In this document: piece after piece, positions 22,971-30,908 of the stretch
How the letters are laid out: every line of letters starts with the position of its first letter
Position numbering within the stretch: the first letter of the stretch is position 1
DNA from: a virus
Reading direction: 5' to 3' (one strand)
Virus record (IMG/VR): IMGVR_UViG_3300002040_004255
Location: 1 to 40,161 of that record
DNA: 40,161 nt
The notes under the pieces: model-generated
Told to the model about the DNA's origin: nothing
The model's input: only the letters and a program-made list of their open reading frames with translations
The model's database searches: none
Program-made: the position numbers and the translations under genes

Positions 22971-23981
22971 TTAGGTTGGGTCTACTGAGGCCGCAACTTC
23001 GCCACGGACTAACCATGCGTCGTTGAGGATCAATGCGGTGTACCAGGTTTTCCATGCGACTGAACCGTTTTGGCCCATTTCGTCGCCGTGGCTTGGCGTA
23101 CCGGGATTGCGCACCATTGGCTTGATAGCGCCGCCAGCTTCCTTGCTGCCCTTTAGTGGGATACATCCAAACGCTTTAGCGCCCATAAACAGCACTGGGT
23201 AAACGTCGGCGCTAGTGCCGCCAGTAGTAACCGCTGTGCCGCCGTGCGCGCCGCCTGCATCAATCCATGGATTAAACAGGGGGGAAGCGATATAGCGCAC
23301 ATCTTCCACTGAGCCCACTTCTTCGGCGCAGATTGGTTGACGGCTACCGTACTCGGCCACTGGAGTAAAGCCTGGCATTTTGCGCACACTAGAAACAACG
23401 TCTGTGTGGCAAACAGCAACGTAAGCCGCTTCAATCGGCTTGGTTGCATAGTTAGGGCTGCCAGCAAGGATGGAAGTGATACGCTTAGCGCGCTGCGCCA
23501 TCAGAGCACGAACCGCTAAACGCTGCACCTTGATGGATAACGGCGTGTTTACTGCGTTACGTGCCGAACCGTTAGCGTAAACCACGTTAGTACCAGCAAT
23601 CAGCTTGCCGTAGGTGATTAACTCTACGGTTTCAGCCGCTTGCTCACCCGCCATCATTGCCATATCAGAACCCACTGGGTCCTCATGCAAATCGACAACC
23701 TTGTCGGTGATCGGCATCCATGAGCCGTATTGCTGCAGCGTGGCTTGCACATCGGCGTAACGGAAGTTTGTTGCCGCAGGGCGAACACCTTCTGCTATCG
23801 GAGTGGTTGCTGCTGGCAGTGGGATTGGACGGCGAAACTTAATCACTTCACCGGTGTTTTTTGGCATGGGCTTGTGATCACCCAATTTGTTAAGCACTAA
23901 GATAGGTTCTGCGTGCTCAAGCATTTTTTTCTCGGCATACACGCCAACGCGCGAGCCGATATCACCATAGCCGTTAGACAT
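22971..23981 (-). CDS. Major capsid protein, N4-gp56 family
   Basis: 336 residues. The N-terminal region (YAEKKMLEHAEPILVLNKLGDHKPMPKNTG), the FRRPIPLP strand, the GVRPAATNFRYADVQATLQQYGSWMPITD segment and the later helix RLAVRALMAQRAKRI are the landmarks of the N4-gp56 capsid family, an HK97-fold group found in podoviruses with internal ejection proteins. It lies after the scaffold gene and is followed by a terminator. A strong ribosome site (AAGGAG) lies upstream of the ATG. No protease is encoded nearby, so maturation probably relies on scaffold exit, not cleavage. Confidence 0.88.
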   Translation of the reverse strand: MSNGYGDIGSRVGVYAEKKMLEHAEPILVLNKLGDHKPMPKNTGEVIKFRRPIPLPAATTPIAEGVRPAATNFRYADVQATLQQYGSWMPITDKVVDLHEDPVGSDMAMMAGEQAAETVELITYGKLIAGTNVVYANGSARNAVNTPLSIKVQRLAVRALMAQRAKRITSILAGSPNYATKPIEAAYVAVCHTDVVSSVRKMPGFTPVAEYGSRQPICAEEVGSVEDVRYIASPLFNPWIDAGGAHGGTAVTTGGTSADVYPVLFMGAKAFGCIPLKGSKEAGGAIKPMVRNPGTPSHGDEMGQNGSVAWKTWYTALILNDAWLVRGEVAASVDPT

Positions 23982-23992
23982 GGTATCGCTCC

Positions 23993-24910
23993 TTAATTAC
24001 TTGTGATTTGATTGAATAAAACAACTGGATCAATGTCGTCTGTATCAGCCGCCGCTTTGCCTGCGCCTTTGCGCGGGATTTCGGCGTGATCTGCTAACGA
24101 GGTTTTTGATTTAGGCTTGGCCGCTGGCGCGCTTGGCGCAGGGAGCGAGCCTTTGTAGAGGTTGAGCAACACGATGTTGTCATCGGCAAACGTGCTCTGA
24201 GCCATGGCCTGCACCGTAGACGGCTGTGATGCCACCCACTGGTGAAAGTTGGGGTCAACTGCGATTTGCTGATAATCGGGATGCACGCTGGCTAACGCAT
24301 CGAACTGATTTTTAAGTTCAGCTTGCTGTTGAGCCTGCTCTTGCTGTTGGCGCATTTCTTCAAGCGGCGTGAGCTGCTGCTTAAATGCGTTCGTTGCTGC
24401 ATCAACCTGATTGCGAACAAACGCGGCGATTTCGGGGAATTCTTCCTCAACCTCGGCAAATGATTTGCCTTTCAGGTCGTCGGCAGTAGGTAACCCGTTT
24501 GCGCTGTTCGCATTTGCACCATTAGCCTGCTCATTCGCTTTTAGCCCGGCGGTCACTTCATTGAGCTTTTTAGTCAACGCAGAGACACGGCCAGCATTTG
24601 CGCGGTGATTCGCTTCAAGCTGTTGGTGCTGTTGTTTGAGCGATAGATATTCGTTGCGTAAAGCCTCTGGCGCAGAGGACCAAGGATCATCAGTTGCCGC
24701 TTGGCCTTCGCCGGCATCTGCGCCTTTTTCGTCTGGCTGTTCTTTTGCTTCGGTATCCTGATCTTGATCCAGCTCATCAACCTCATCACCGGAGTCGTTA
24801 GAGTCCTGTGTGATTTCGTTAAATAAGCTGATTGCATCCACTTCATCGTCAACGCCTTGGCCTTGAGTTTGTTGTGGATTAAGTTCTTGTTGCCCGTCTA
24901 GGTTTTTCAT
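23993..24910 (-). CDS. Capsid scaffold protein (probable)
   Basis: 305 residues, acidic N-terminal third (DDEVDAISLFNEITQDSNDSGDEVDELDQD), then a Gln/Glu/Ala-rich coiled coil (residues about 95-225, with LKQQHQQLEANHRA and RQQQEQAQQQAELKNQ) and a basic, Pro/Ala/Lys tail (PSAPAAKPKSKTSLADHAEI). Composition and position just upstream of the capsid gene are those of podovirus scaffold proteins. The motif VLFNQITSN at the C-terminus echoes ISLFNEITQD near the start, which may be a capsid-binding signature. Confidence 0.75.
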   Translation of the reverse strand: MKNLDGQQELNPQQTQGQGVDDEVDAISLFNEITQDSNDSGDEVDELDQDQDTEAKEQPDEKGADAGEGQAATDDPWSSAPEALRNEYLSLKQQHQQLEANHRANAGRVSALTKKLNEVTAGLKANEQANGANANSANGLPTADDLKGKSFAEVEEEFPEIAAFVRNQVDAATNAFKQQLTPLEEMRQQQEQAQQQAELKNQFDALASVHPDYQQIAVDPNFHQWVASQPSTVQAMAQSTFADDNIVLLNLYKGSLPAPSAPAAKPKSKTSLADHAEIPRKGAGKAAADTDDIDPVVLFNQITSN

Positions 24911-24938
24911 TGTGAGTGCCTTTTTGCAGTCATAAAAA

Positions 24939-24956
24939 AACCCGCCGGAGCGGGTT
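24939..24956 (-). terminator. Terminator, downstream of a tandem pair before the scaffold gene
   Basis: Minus strand: AACCCGC, loop TCCG, GCGGGTT, then TTTTTATG. Second of two terminators between the portal pair and the scaffold/capsid genes. Confidence 0.8.
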
Positions 24957-24978
24957 AGTTAAAATTCAGGTATAAAAA

Positions 24979-25001
24979 AGGCCGCTATTCGTCAGCGGCC
25001 T
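24979..25001 (-). terminator. Terminator overlapping the end of the 66-aa gene
   Basis: Minus strand: AGGCCGC, nine-base loop, GCGGCCT, then TTTTTATA. The stem starts inside the last codons of the 66-aa gene (stop at 24985-24987). With the next hairpin it forms a tandem terminator pair in the middle of the structural operon. Confidence 0.8.
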
Positions 25002-25185
25002 GTGCTTGTTTCTTTAAGTCTTTTGGATATAAGCGGATTATTTCATCAATCATTTCGATTTTTCCGCGTGTCTTTGCCGTGGCAGTTTCGCTCATATCGT
25101 TAATCAGTGATTCGAGTAATTCTTCTCGGTCTTTCAATAAGCGGTTTTTAATCGCTTTCCATGACTCACTATTCACGTTCAGCAT
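24985..25185 (-). CDS. Small helical protein between portal and scaffold
   Basis: 66 residues, charged and almost fully helical (SWKAIKNRLLKDREELLESLINDMSE). The ATG overlaps the portal stop (TAATG), so it is translationally coupled to the portal. Small coiled genes at this spot occur in many podovirus head operons, but the function is not established. Its final codons form the stem of a terminator. Confidence 0.65.
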   Translation of the reverse strand: MLNVNSESWKAIKNRLLKDREELLESLINDMSETATAKTRGKIEMIDEIIRLYPKDLKKQAQAADE

Positions 25186-27407
25186 TATTCGAGCCCATTG
25201 TTAGCTGTTAGGCCATAACGTTGCTTAACCTTTAATTCAGACATGAATTTATCCCACTCGAGCTGAGCGCGGCTTTGCACTTTCTGTAGCTCTACCATCA
25301 GCTTTTCAGTGTTCATTTTGTCGTTCTGCGCCAGCTTCATCAGTTCAATGCGCTCTTGCGACTCTTGGCGCTGCATATCAGCGGCAATCTGCTGCTGTTT
25401 CATTTGCAGATCAGCTTGCTTCTCTGTCATGCGTTGCTTGGCGTTAAACTGCGCCAGCTGCATATCCATATCCGCTTTAATCTGCGCTTGCTGTGTGCGC
25501 AACTGTTCAAGCTGCATCGCAGGGTCTTGTGGCCCTTGCGCCTGCTGTTCTTCCATTTGCTTCTGATACTGCTTAAGCTCATCGTCAGTCGGGATAATGT
25601 CATCTGGCAGAGACTGGGTTTTAATCCACTGTTTGAGGATCTGCACTGACTTAAGTTGCAGCACTGGCGCGAATATAGGGCTATTGCCTGCGATATTGAG
25701 GAAGTTAGTTAAGGCTTGGCCGACTTGCTCTTTAATCAGCAAGGCCGAGGTGCCGCGCGCGTCGACTTGGTAGTCGCCCTTAATCTCGTTTTCATCACTG
25801 TGCATCATATTGAAGTGATAGAAGTCGCTGATAAGCGGCGCGGTAATAAAGTCATCCCACTGCTTTACTTGATTGCGGCGCACGGTATTGGCCGCATTCA
25901 TCAGCATCGACATACCGCCTAAGGTTTGTGTCGATTGCCCTTGCTCGCCCTGCTGCAGCATTGGCACGCCTGATACTTCATCAAATAGAATGCGCGCGGT
26001 TTGGTAAATCTGGCTTAGCTCGTTAATGTGAGATTGAAACTCGAACGTGCTAAAGGCTTGTTTGATATCGGTGATCGAGCCGTCAATATCCCAAAACTTT
26101 CGCGGCTTAAGGTCCCAGCTTTTATCTTGAGGCGTTACTTTCTTTTTGTTTACCCCGATTTGAGGGCCGGAGGTAATGGCGCCATTGTCGAGGATCATGC
26201 GCCAAGTTGTGTTGATAATCGCCTGTTCGTCGCGAACCATGCGCGGGATGCCGTAACCGAAAATACTGGAATCGTCTAACTCCCAGTTATAAACGCGATA
26301 CGGCATATCTTGGCTGTAATCCATTAGTGCAAGTTTGGCCCCGAGTACGATGCCACCGCAGTAGAACACCACAGCATCGTATTCGTCTTGCGCCTCAGCC
26401 TCTTTACCCGCCTCAACAGGTTCTAAAATCTTGAGTTCTTCTAACACTTGGCGCGTGATGGGGCCGTGATACTCCCACGTTTCATAACGGGTATCGTTAA
26501 GCGAATCACTCAAACCAGCCAAAATGCGCACATCGTCCATATACGTGCTGCGGTGCTGTGTTTGTCTCGACGTCATTTGCAGCACTTTAGCTACGCGCGC
26601 TTTATCAAACCCTTTGCGATTAACCAAGTTGCGGATCTGCTTTTTGCTCATAAAGCGGCGCTCGAATACGAACTCCGCTTCTTCAATGGTCGACGCAGAC
26701 ATATCTGGGTAAAAATCCCAAGGCCTCACGACTTCGCAACCTGGCTCAAAGGATTGCTCAATCACAGTAACAAAGTTACCGTCTTTATCCTTGGTATAAG
26801 CTCTGTCTGTTTTACCGAGTACCACTGGCCCTTTAATAATGCCAGTGCCAACCACACAAGCGTCGTGAATAACCTCACGACACTTAGCGTTATAATGGGT
26901 TTCGGTTAGCTGATCACTAATCAGCTTTTCCATTTTGTCGCAGGCAGTGTTAATAATTTCCTGCTTGCGCGCGGCCACATCAGCATTAGAAATCTTGTTT
27001 CCTTGCTCATCTTGATATTGCTCGCCGTTAAGCTCGAAAGGCGTTTCTTTATCGTCAAGCATTTCGACCAGTTTAGGTACTGGTGTTGGTTTAATACCCC
27101 AGTTCTTATCGTCGTTAGGAAATAGCAGATCAACTAACTGTGCCTCACCAGCGTTGGTCTTTGCCCGAGTGAGCTTAATAAAAACCTGCGCTGTGCCATT
27201 GTCTTTCATGGCCTTAATCGTGGTTTCATCATATTGGCCGTGATAGTTGCGTAAGTCCTCCACCATGCGCACATCGATATTGCCGCGCTGATAGATGGTG
27301 TCAGATAGTTTGCGCTCAAGCTCTTGCGCCAACATGTCCAATTTAGAATTTGGATCATAATCATGGCCGTAGGCTTTAGGTTTTGCGCCTATTTGCTCGT
27401 CTGACAT
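25185..27407 (-). CDS. Portal protein (head-tail connector, podovirus type)
   Basis: 740 residues, the size and order (after TerL, before scaffold and capsid) of the large podovirus portals. The N-terminal part has the portal clip/wing pattern (RGNIDVRMVEDLRNYHGQYDE, KLTRAKTNAGEAQLVDLLFP), the central region includes WEYHGPITRQV, AKLALMDYSQDMPYRVYNWE and the IFGYGIPRMVRDEQAIINTTWRM helix, and residues about 470-520 have TARILFDEVSGVPMLQQGEQ. The C-terminal 120 residues are a Gln-rich coiled coil (QAQIKADMDMQLAQFNAKQ), comparable to the barrel of P22-type portals. Twelve copies would form the DNA entry ring. Confidence 0.85.
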   Translation of the reverse strand: MSDEQIGAKPKAYGHDYDPNSKLDMLAQELERKLSDTIYQRGNIDVRMVEDLRNYHGQYDETTIKAMKDNGTAQVFIKLTRAKTNAGEAQLVDLLFPNDDKNWGIKPTPVPKLVEMLDDKETPFELNGEQYQDEQGNKISNADVAARKQEIINTACDKMEKLISDQLTETHYNAKCREVIHDACVVGTGIIKGPVVLGKTDRAYTKDKDGNFVTVIEQSFEPGCEVVRPWDFYPDMSASTIEEAEFVFERRFMSKKQIRNLVNRKGFDKARVAKVLQMTSRQTQHRSTYMDDVRILAGLSDSLNDTRYETWEYHGPITRQVLEELKILEPVEAGKEAEAQDEYDAVVFYCGGIVLGAKLALMDYSQDMPYRVYNWELDDSSIFGYGIPRMVRDEQAIINTTWRMILDNGAITSGPQIGVNKKKVTPQDKSWDLKPRKFWDIDGSITDIKQAFSTFEFQSHINELSQIYQTARILFDEVSGVPMLQQGEQGQSTQTLGGMSMLMNAANTVRRNQVKQWDDFITAPLISDFYHFNMMHSDENEIKGDYQVDARGTSALLIKEQVGQALTNFLNIAGNSPIFAPVLQLKSVQILKQWIKTQSLPDDIIPTDDELKQYQKQMEEQQAQGPQDPAMQLEQLRTQQAQIKADMDMQLAQFNAKQRMTEKQADLQMKQQQIAADMQRQESQERIELMKLAQNDKMNTEKLMVELQKVQSRAQLEWDKFMSELKVKQRYGLTANNGLE

Positions 27408-27419
27408 TGAGTTATCTCA

Positions 27420-28922
27420 CTAATAGCCGGTTAACGAATCAGCCGCAGCGGTTTGCGCTACGGTCTGTCTAAGTTGGTCTGTTTTTTCATAATCGATTTC
27501 GCCCTGAGCGCCTTGGGCGAGGTATTGCAGCGCATCGTGTGGATGCGAGTATTTGTTTTTGTCGGCAACGCTGGTGTAACGCGCATCACCTGCAACCTGA
27601 ATACGGCGCAACTGATAACCGCCGTTAAACCCTTTGCGCAGGGTTTTACAGTCGGCGCTCAATTCAAATGCAGGCTTGTTATCGATTTTTTTAGTTAAGA
27701 AGAAGCGCACCGCCTCCCAGCGATTGTCCGGCTTGTTAGAGCTGGTCGCATAAGCAGTGATGCCGTATTCCATGTTGATGATTTCAATCGGGCTGTTTTC
27801 ATCATTGCCCGACTTTCCCCAGCCTGACGGGTCGCAGAACGCGACATAATCAGCCTTGGTGAATGCAGGAAACTCGCGCTTAAGCTCTGGCACTAAGAAG
27901 TCCATAAACGAGCGCACGCCCATGTTTTCGCTAACGTATTCGCGCAGAACTCGCAGCTTACCGAGTGGCGTTAGCTGGCCGATAATCGCGGCAGGCGTCC
28001 GGCCAAAGTCGAAACCAATCAGCAAGTCTCCATGCGATTTAATGGGTAGTAGCCGATTAGCGTTGGTATGCAGAATGTCATTCCACTGGCCCTTGTAAAT
28101 CGGCTGTCCTGTGGCTACCGTGCCGTACTGGTTTGCAAGGTTAATGCGGATCCAATCGTCTGCCTTACCTTGCACCTGATTGATGTAGTAACCATCAGGC
28201 AGGTTAGCGAGGTTTTCGGCATTATGATTAGCAACCCACTTGGTAACCGCATGTTCGCCTTTGCCGGCAGTGACCTCGATAACACCACCTGGCTGTCGTA
28301 AAAAAAGCCACCCGTCTGGGTGGCTTTCTTCGGCTAATTCGTAATACCAGTGATCATCATCTGGGGCGTTGGTATCCCCAATCATCCCATGCCAACTGGG
28401 ACCACCTTCTGCCGCGCTAGGGTAACGACCATGGCGGCCGTCACACATATCGACAATGGCCTTAGATAACTCTTTGACTTCGTTCAGCCAAAATCCTGTT
28501 ACCTGCAAACCCCTGAGCTTTCGCACCGCATCAGGTCTATCGAGTGCCAAGAACACCAGCTCGGCCTTGACTCGAGTACCATCTTCCAGATCAAAGTCGA
28601 GGTAATGGGTCGGCGGGAAGTCTTGGTTAAACTTCCCTAGCTGGCAGTCCTCGTTGTGATATAGGTCGCACCAGTCCTTAATCGTTGTACCCTTGAGATC
28701 AGGATAGGTGTTACGCACCGCAACGAAGCGCGATTTACGAACGCCAAACGAATTGGGCGCTTGTTCGCACATCTGGTCGAATACGCGCATGGCGCTGCCG
28801 TAAGTCTTACCGGAACCGATAGGGCCCATGATGAAAGTGTTACGGCCGCGAGCTGTAATATACTGCTCAAGCACATCGCCCTGAGCCGCGACATGGAATT
28901 CATAAGTTGTTTGCTCTGACAC
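27420..28922 (-). CDS. terL: Terminase large subunit
   Basis: 500 residues. The ATPase part has a Walker A GPIGSGKT at residues 33-40 and a Walker B-like strand ending in FWLNE (about 145-149). The nuclease part has RNase-H-type acidic residues in LLIGFDFGRTP, VAFCDPSGW and SHPHDALQY. This is the motor that pumps DNA into the prohead and cuts it. It follows the small subunit and precedes the portal. A canonical terminator sequence lies inside the coding strand at 28304-28327, yet the frame is intact. Confidence 0.93.
   Translation of the reverse strand: MSEQTTYEFHVAAQGDVLEQYITARGRNTFIMGPIGSGKTYGSAMRVFDQMCEQAPNSFGVRKSRFVAVRNTYPDLKGTTIKDWCDLYHNEDCQLGKFNQDFPPTHYLDFDLEDGTRVKAELVFLALDRPDAVRKLRGLQVTGFWLNEVKELSKAIVDMCDGRHGRYPSAAEGGPSWHGMIGDTNAPDDDHWYYELAEESHPDGWLFLRQPGGVIEVTAGKGEHAVTKWVANHNAENLANLPDGYYINQVQGKADDWIRINLANQYGTVATGQPIYKGQWNDILHTNANRLLPIKSHGDLLIGFDFGRTPAAIIGQLTPLGKLRVLREYVSENMGVRSFMDFLVPELKREFPAFTKADYVAFCDPSGWGKSGNDENSPIEIINMEYGITAYATSSNKPDNRWEAVRFFLTKKIDNKPAFELSADCKTLRKGFNGGYQLRRIQVAGDARYTSVADKNKYSHPHDALQYLAQGAQGEIDYEKTDQLRQTVAQTAAADSLTGY
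28304..28327 (-). terminator. Canonical terminator sequence inside terL
   Basis: Minus strand: perfect 10-bp stem AAAGCCACCC / GGGTGGCTTT with loop AGAC, followed by further T residues (seven As on the plus strand at 28300-28306). It lies in the coding strand of terL, where it encodes PDGWLFLRQ. By sequence it should stop unmodified RNA polymerase in mid-gene. Confidence 0.75.
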
Positions 28923-28928
28923 ACGCTG

Positions 28929-29492
28929 TTACTCCTCCTGTGCCTTAGCCTTATTTCTTCCGGTGTAGCGGCGAACAACCACTTTAGGACGCTCGCTAAC
29001 TTCCACTCTGTCAGTCCAAATCTTGTGATACTTACCAAGCAGTTCAAGGGCTTTCATCTTGTCCCATTGCTTAAACTTCTTGGTAAAACCCACTTGCTCA
29101 CGGTCATCACCCACGCCTTCAAATAGCTCGTCAATCTCCATACCAGAACAGGCACGGCGACAATGTTCAGGCCATTCGTTAAACGGTTTTGCGCTGCCGT
29201 CCTCGTTATAAATGCCTTCCATATCGGCAAAGGCAACAACCGCAACCTCTCGAATAATGCGCTCAACTGTAACGCCAGCAATCTCAAACAGATTATTGAT
29301 ATGCCAATCAATTGCGTATTTAACGTGCGGACGGTTGTACATTTCCCAACCTGTTTTCTTTGGCTCTTTGGCCTTGGAGCCAGCGCGGATCATCGCATTC
29401 GTTTTGCTTTGGTCTATCAGATACTCGGCAATAAACTTGCGTTCTAAATCCGTGTATTTGTGATAGCTCCAATCAAATTGAGCCTTAGCCAT
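28929..29492 (-). CDS. terS: Terminase small subunit
   Basis: 187 residues from the ATG at 29492, which overlaps the last codons of the holin gene. An in-frame TTG at 29519 is less likely. The N-terminal helix-turn-helix (KYTDLERKFIAEYLIDQSKTNAMIRAG) recognises phage DNA in this family. The middle matches Terminase_2-type small subunits (VTVERIIREVAVVAFADM), and the C-terminal segment (DKMKALELLGKYHKIWTDRVE) is the usual closing part. It would select the packaging start together with TerL. Confidence 0.88.
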   Translation of the reverse strand: MAKAQFDWSYHKYTDLERKFIAEYLIDQSKTNAMIRAGSKAKEPKKTGWEMYNRPHVKYAIDWHINNLFEIAGVTVERIIREVAVVAFADMEGIYNEDGSAKPFNEWPEHCRRACSGMEIDELFEGVGDDREQVGFTKKFKQWDKMKALELLGKYHKIWTDRVEVSERPKVVVRRYTGRNKAKAQEE

Positions 29493-29775
29493 TGCGACCT
29501 TCCATCTCAAGGCGCTCAAGTTCCATACGTTCGCGCTTTTCTCGCAGTTCGTTAATACGCTCTTGCTGTTCCGCTAGCTTGGCGTCCCTTGCCTCTTTGC
29601 GCTCTTGAACCTTCTTATTTGTCAAATAGGTTAGGTATGCCAATACCATGCCTAAGACAACCGCCAAACTGTTTAACGCGGCCACACCAGCAGCAGCGGA
29701 GAAAAATGAGGCAAGGTAACTCATAGCTGAAGTCCATTTCTGAGCAGCATACTCATTGATTGCTGTTAAGTTCAT
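29485..29775 (-). CDS. Holin
   Basis: 96 residues from the ATG at 29775. Two adjacent hydrophobic stretches (about 18-33 and 35-51, AMSYLASFFSAAAGVAAL and SLAVVLGMVLAYLTYL), then a highly charged, helical C-terminus of Lys/Arg/Glu. This is the layout of small phage holins. It starts inside the end of the Rz1 gene and ends inside the start of terS. With a signal-anchor lysozyme in the same operon, a pinholin mode (depolarising, not exporting) is possible. Confidence 0.8.
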   Translation of the reverse strand: MNLTAINEYAAQKWTSAMSYLASFFSAAAGVAALNSLAVVLGMVLAYLTYLTNKKVQERKEARDAKLAEQQERINELREKRERMELERLEMEGRNG

Positions 29776-30043
29776 TAGCCTTCGCCTCTCGCCAGTCATG
29801 TAGCGCCTGCCAGTCGGTGTTGCACCGTTCAAGCGCCGCGATGAGTGTCAATGAGTAGTTATAGAGATCGGGGTTTATGCGCCCAGAATAAATGGGGATC
29901 TGGCACTTGCTCAACAGAGACTCGTCCGGCAACACATATACTGTCTTGGTCGTTGTCACGGTTCGCACAATAGGAACGCTGCTCGAGCAACCGATTAAGC
30001 TCATCAGGCACGCTAGCCACAGTCCACGCAATATCCCCTTCAT
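29753..30043 (-). CDS. Rz1: Rz1-like outer membrane spanin lipoprotein
   Basis: 96 residues. MKGILRGLWLACLMSLIGC is a lipoprotein signal with lipobox LIGC, so Cys19 is the lipidated residue and the mature part is about 78 residues. The gene starts within Rz in another frame and runs past its end: the embedded/overlapping architecture specific to spanin pairs. It would pair with Rz through the periplasm to fuse the membranes in the last step of lysis. Confidence 0.85.
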   Translation of the reverse strand: MKGILRGLWLACLMSLIGCSSSVPIVRTVTTTKTVYVLPDESLLSKCQIPIYSGRINPDLYNYSLTLIAALERCNTDWQALHDWREAKANELNSNQ

Positions 30044-30383
30044 CGGTAGAACTCTCCATCACGGCCTTAGCTTTGGCCTTGGTATCAAGCAGCACAGTTT
30101 CAACGGTATTGCGTCCCTGCTCGCGCACGTTAAGCGTTTTAGCGGTAAGCGCAGCATCCATCCGCAATCGTTCCTTTTCAATCTCAGCCGCTTTAAGCTG
30201 CTCTGTCGCGTTGTCCAAATCGGTTTGAATCACAGTTTTAGCTGCGATTTCATTGGTTAAGTTGGTATTGGCAGTCGATAGCTGACCAGTAGTAACAGCC
30301 CACATCGAGCCGCTTACAATCACCGCAATGGTTAGCAAGGCAATCACCACCATCGCAAAGTTGTCTTTAATGGTTTGAAACAT
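29859..30383 (-). CDS. Rz: Rz-like inner membrane spanin
   Basis: 174 residues from the ATG at 30383, which has a good site (AGGAGCTTACCC); the frame extends to 30545 but overlaps the lysozyme gene. A single N-terminal transmembrane helix (residues about 10-28, AMVVIALLTIAVIVSGSMWAV) is followed by a long coiled coil (about 33-75, QTDLDNATEQLKAAEIEKERL). This matches i-spanins. The Rz1 gene lies out of frame over its last 185 bases. Confidence 0.85.
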   Translation of the reverse strand: MFQTIKDNFAMVVIALLTIAVIVSGSMWAVTTGQLSTANTNLTNEIAAKTVIQTDLDNATEQLKAAEIEKERLRMDAALTAKTLNVREQGRNTVETVLLDTKAKAKAVMESSTDEGDIAWTVASVPDELNRLLEQRSYCANRDNDQDSICVAGRVSVEQVPDPHLFWAHKPRSL

Positions 30384-30393
30384 GGGTAAGCTC

Positions 30394-30906
30394 CTATTGA
30401 AGTGAATTAACACAAACTTGGTGACGTTCCTGCGTCCTGAGCCAAACGCCGTAACAACGCTTATTACCGGGTGTAGAACAGTCATAACCATCGACCGTGC
30501 GATACTTTGGCAACAACAACGCATCACAGGCTTGTCGATACTCACCTTGCATCACATGCTGACGCATAGGTGACGCTAACCAGCGGCCAATGCCGTATTG
30601 GTAAACCCAATCGATATACAGGTCATATTCTGTTTGATTAAGCGATGCACCAGGCAAGCTATCCCTAAAGCGGATTTCATCTTTATCGATGTGTGCCTTA
30701 CTGGTCTTGAGTGCGTTGATAGGTGTAAATTTCTCGCCGAGCTTTACTGGCCGTCCATCTGCGTGATACGTGGAGCCAAAACCGCCAGTTGGCCTATCAC
30801 CTTGAACCGGAACGGTAGCAACTGGCGCAAAGCCTTCTGAGGTGACTAGCGTGATAAACGCAGCAGCAGAAAGGCTTAGGCCAGCAACGGCGATACGTGG
30901 GCGCAT
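30394..30906 (-). CDS. Endolysin, GH24 lysozyme with signal-anchor start
   Basis: 170 residues from the ATG at 30906 (GGTGA upstream). It cuts the glycan strands of peptidoglycan. Residues about 3-22 (PRIAVAGLSLSAAAFITLVT) are a weakly hydrophobic, Ala/Gly-rich helix, the hallmark of a signal-anchor-release segment, immediately followed by the catalytic Glu (SEGF, Glu24). Asp37 and Thr40 in GDRPTGGFGST complete the GH24 catalytic face. The remainder has the TP-x-NAL and FRDSLPG-type family features. It is the first gene of the lysis cassette and would be exported without a holin, then activated by membrane depolarisation. Confidence 0.9.
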   Translation of the reverse strand: MRPRIAVAGLSLSAAAFITLVTSEGFAPVATVPVQGDRPTGGFGSTYHADGRPVKLGEKFTPINALKTSKAHIDKDEIRFRDSLPGASLNQTEYDLYIDWVYQYGIGRWLASPMRQHVMQGEYRQACDALLLPKYRTVDGYDCSTPGNKRCYGVWLRTQERHQVCVNSLQ

Positions 30907-30908
30907 GA

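Noticed and set aside
28304-28327. Frameshift or gene boundary in terL at the hairpin
   Set aside because: The frame is continuous through the hairpin and the nuclease motifs follow in the same frame.
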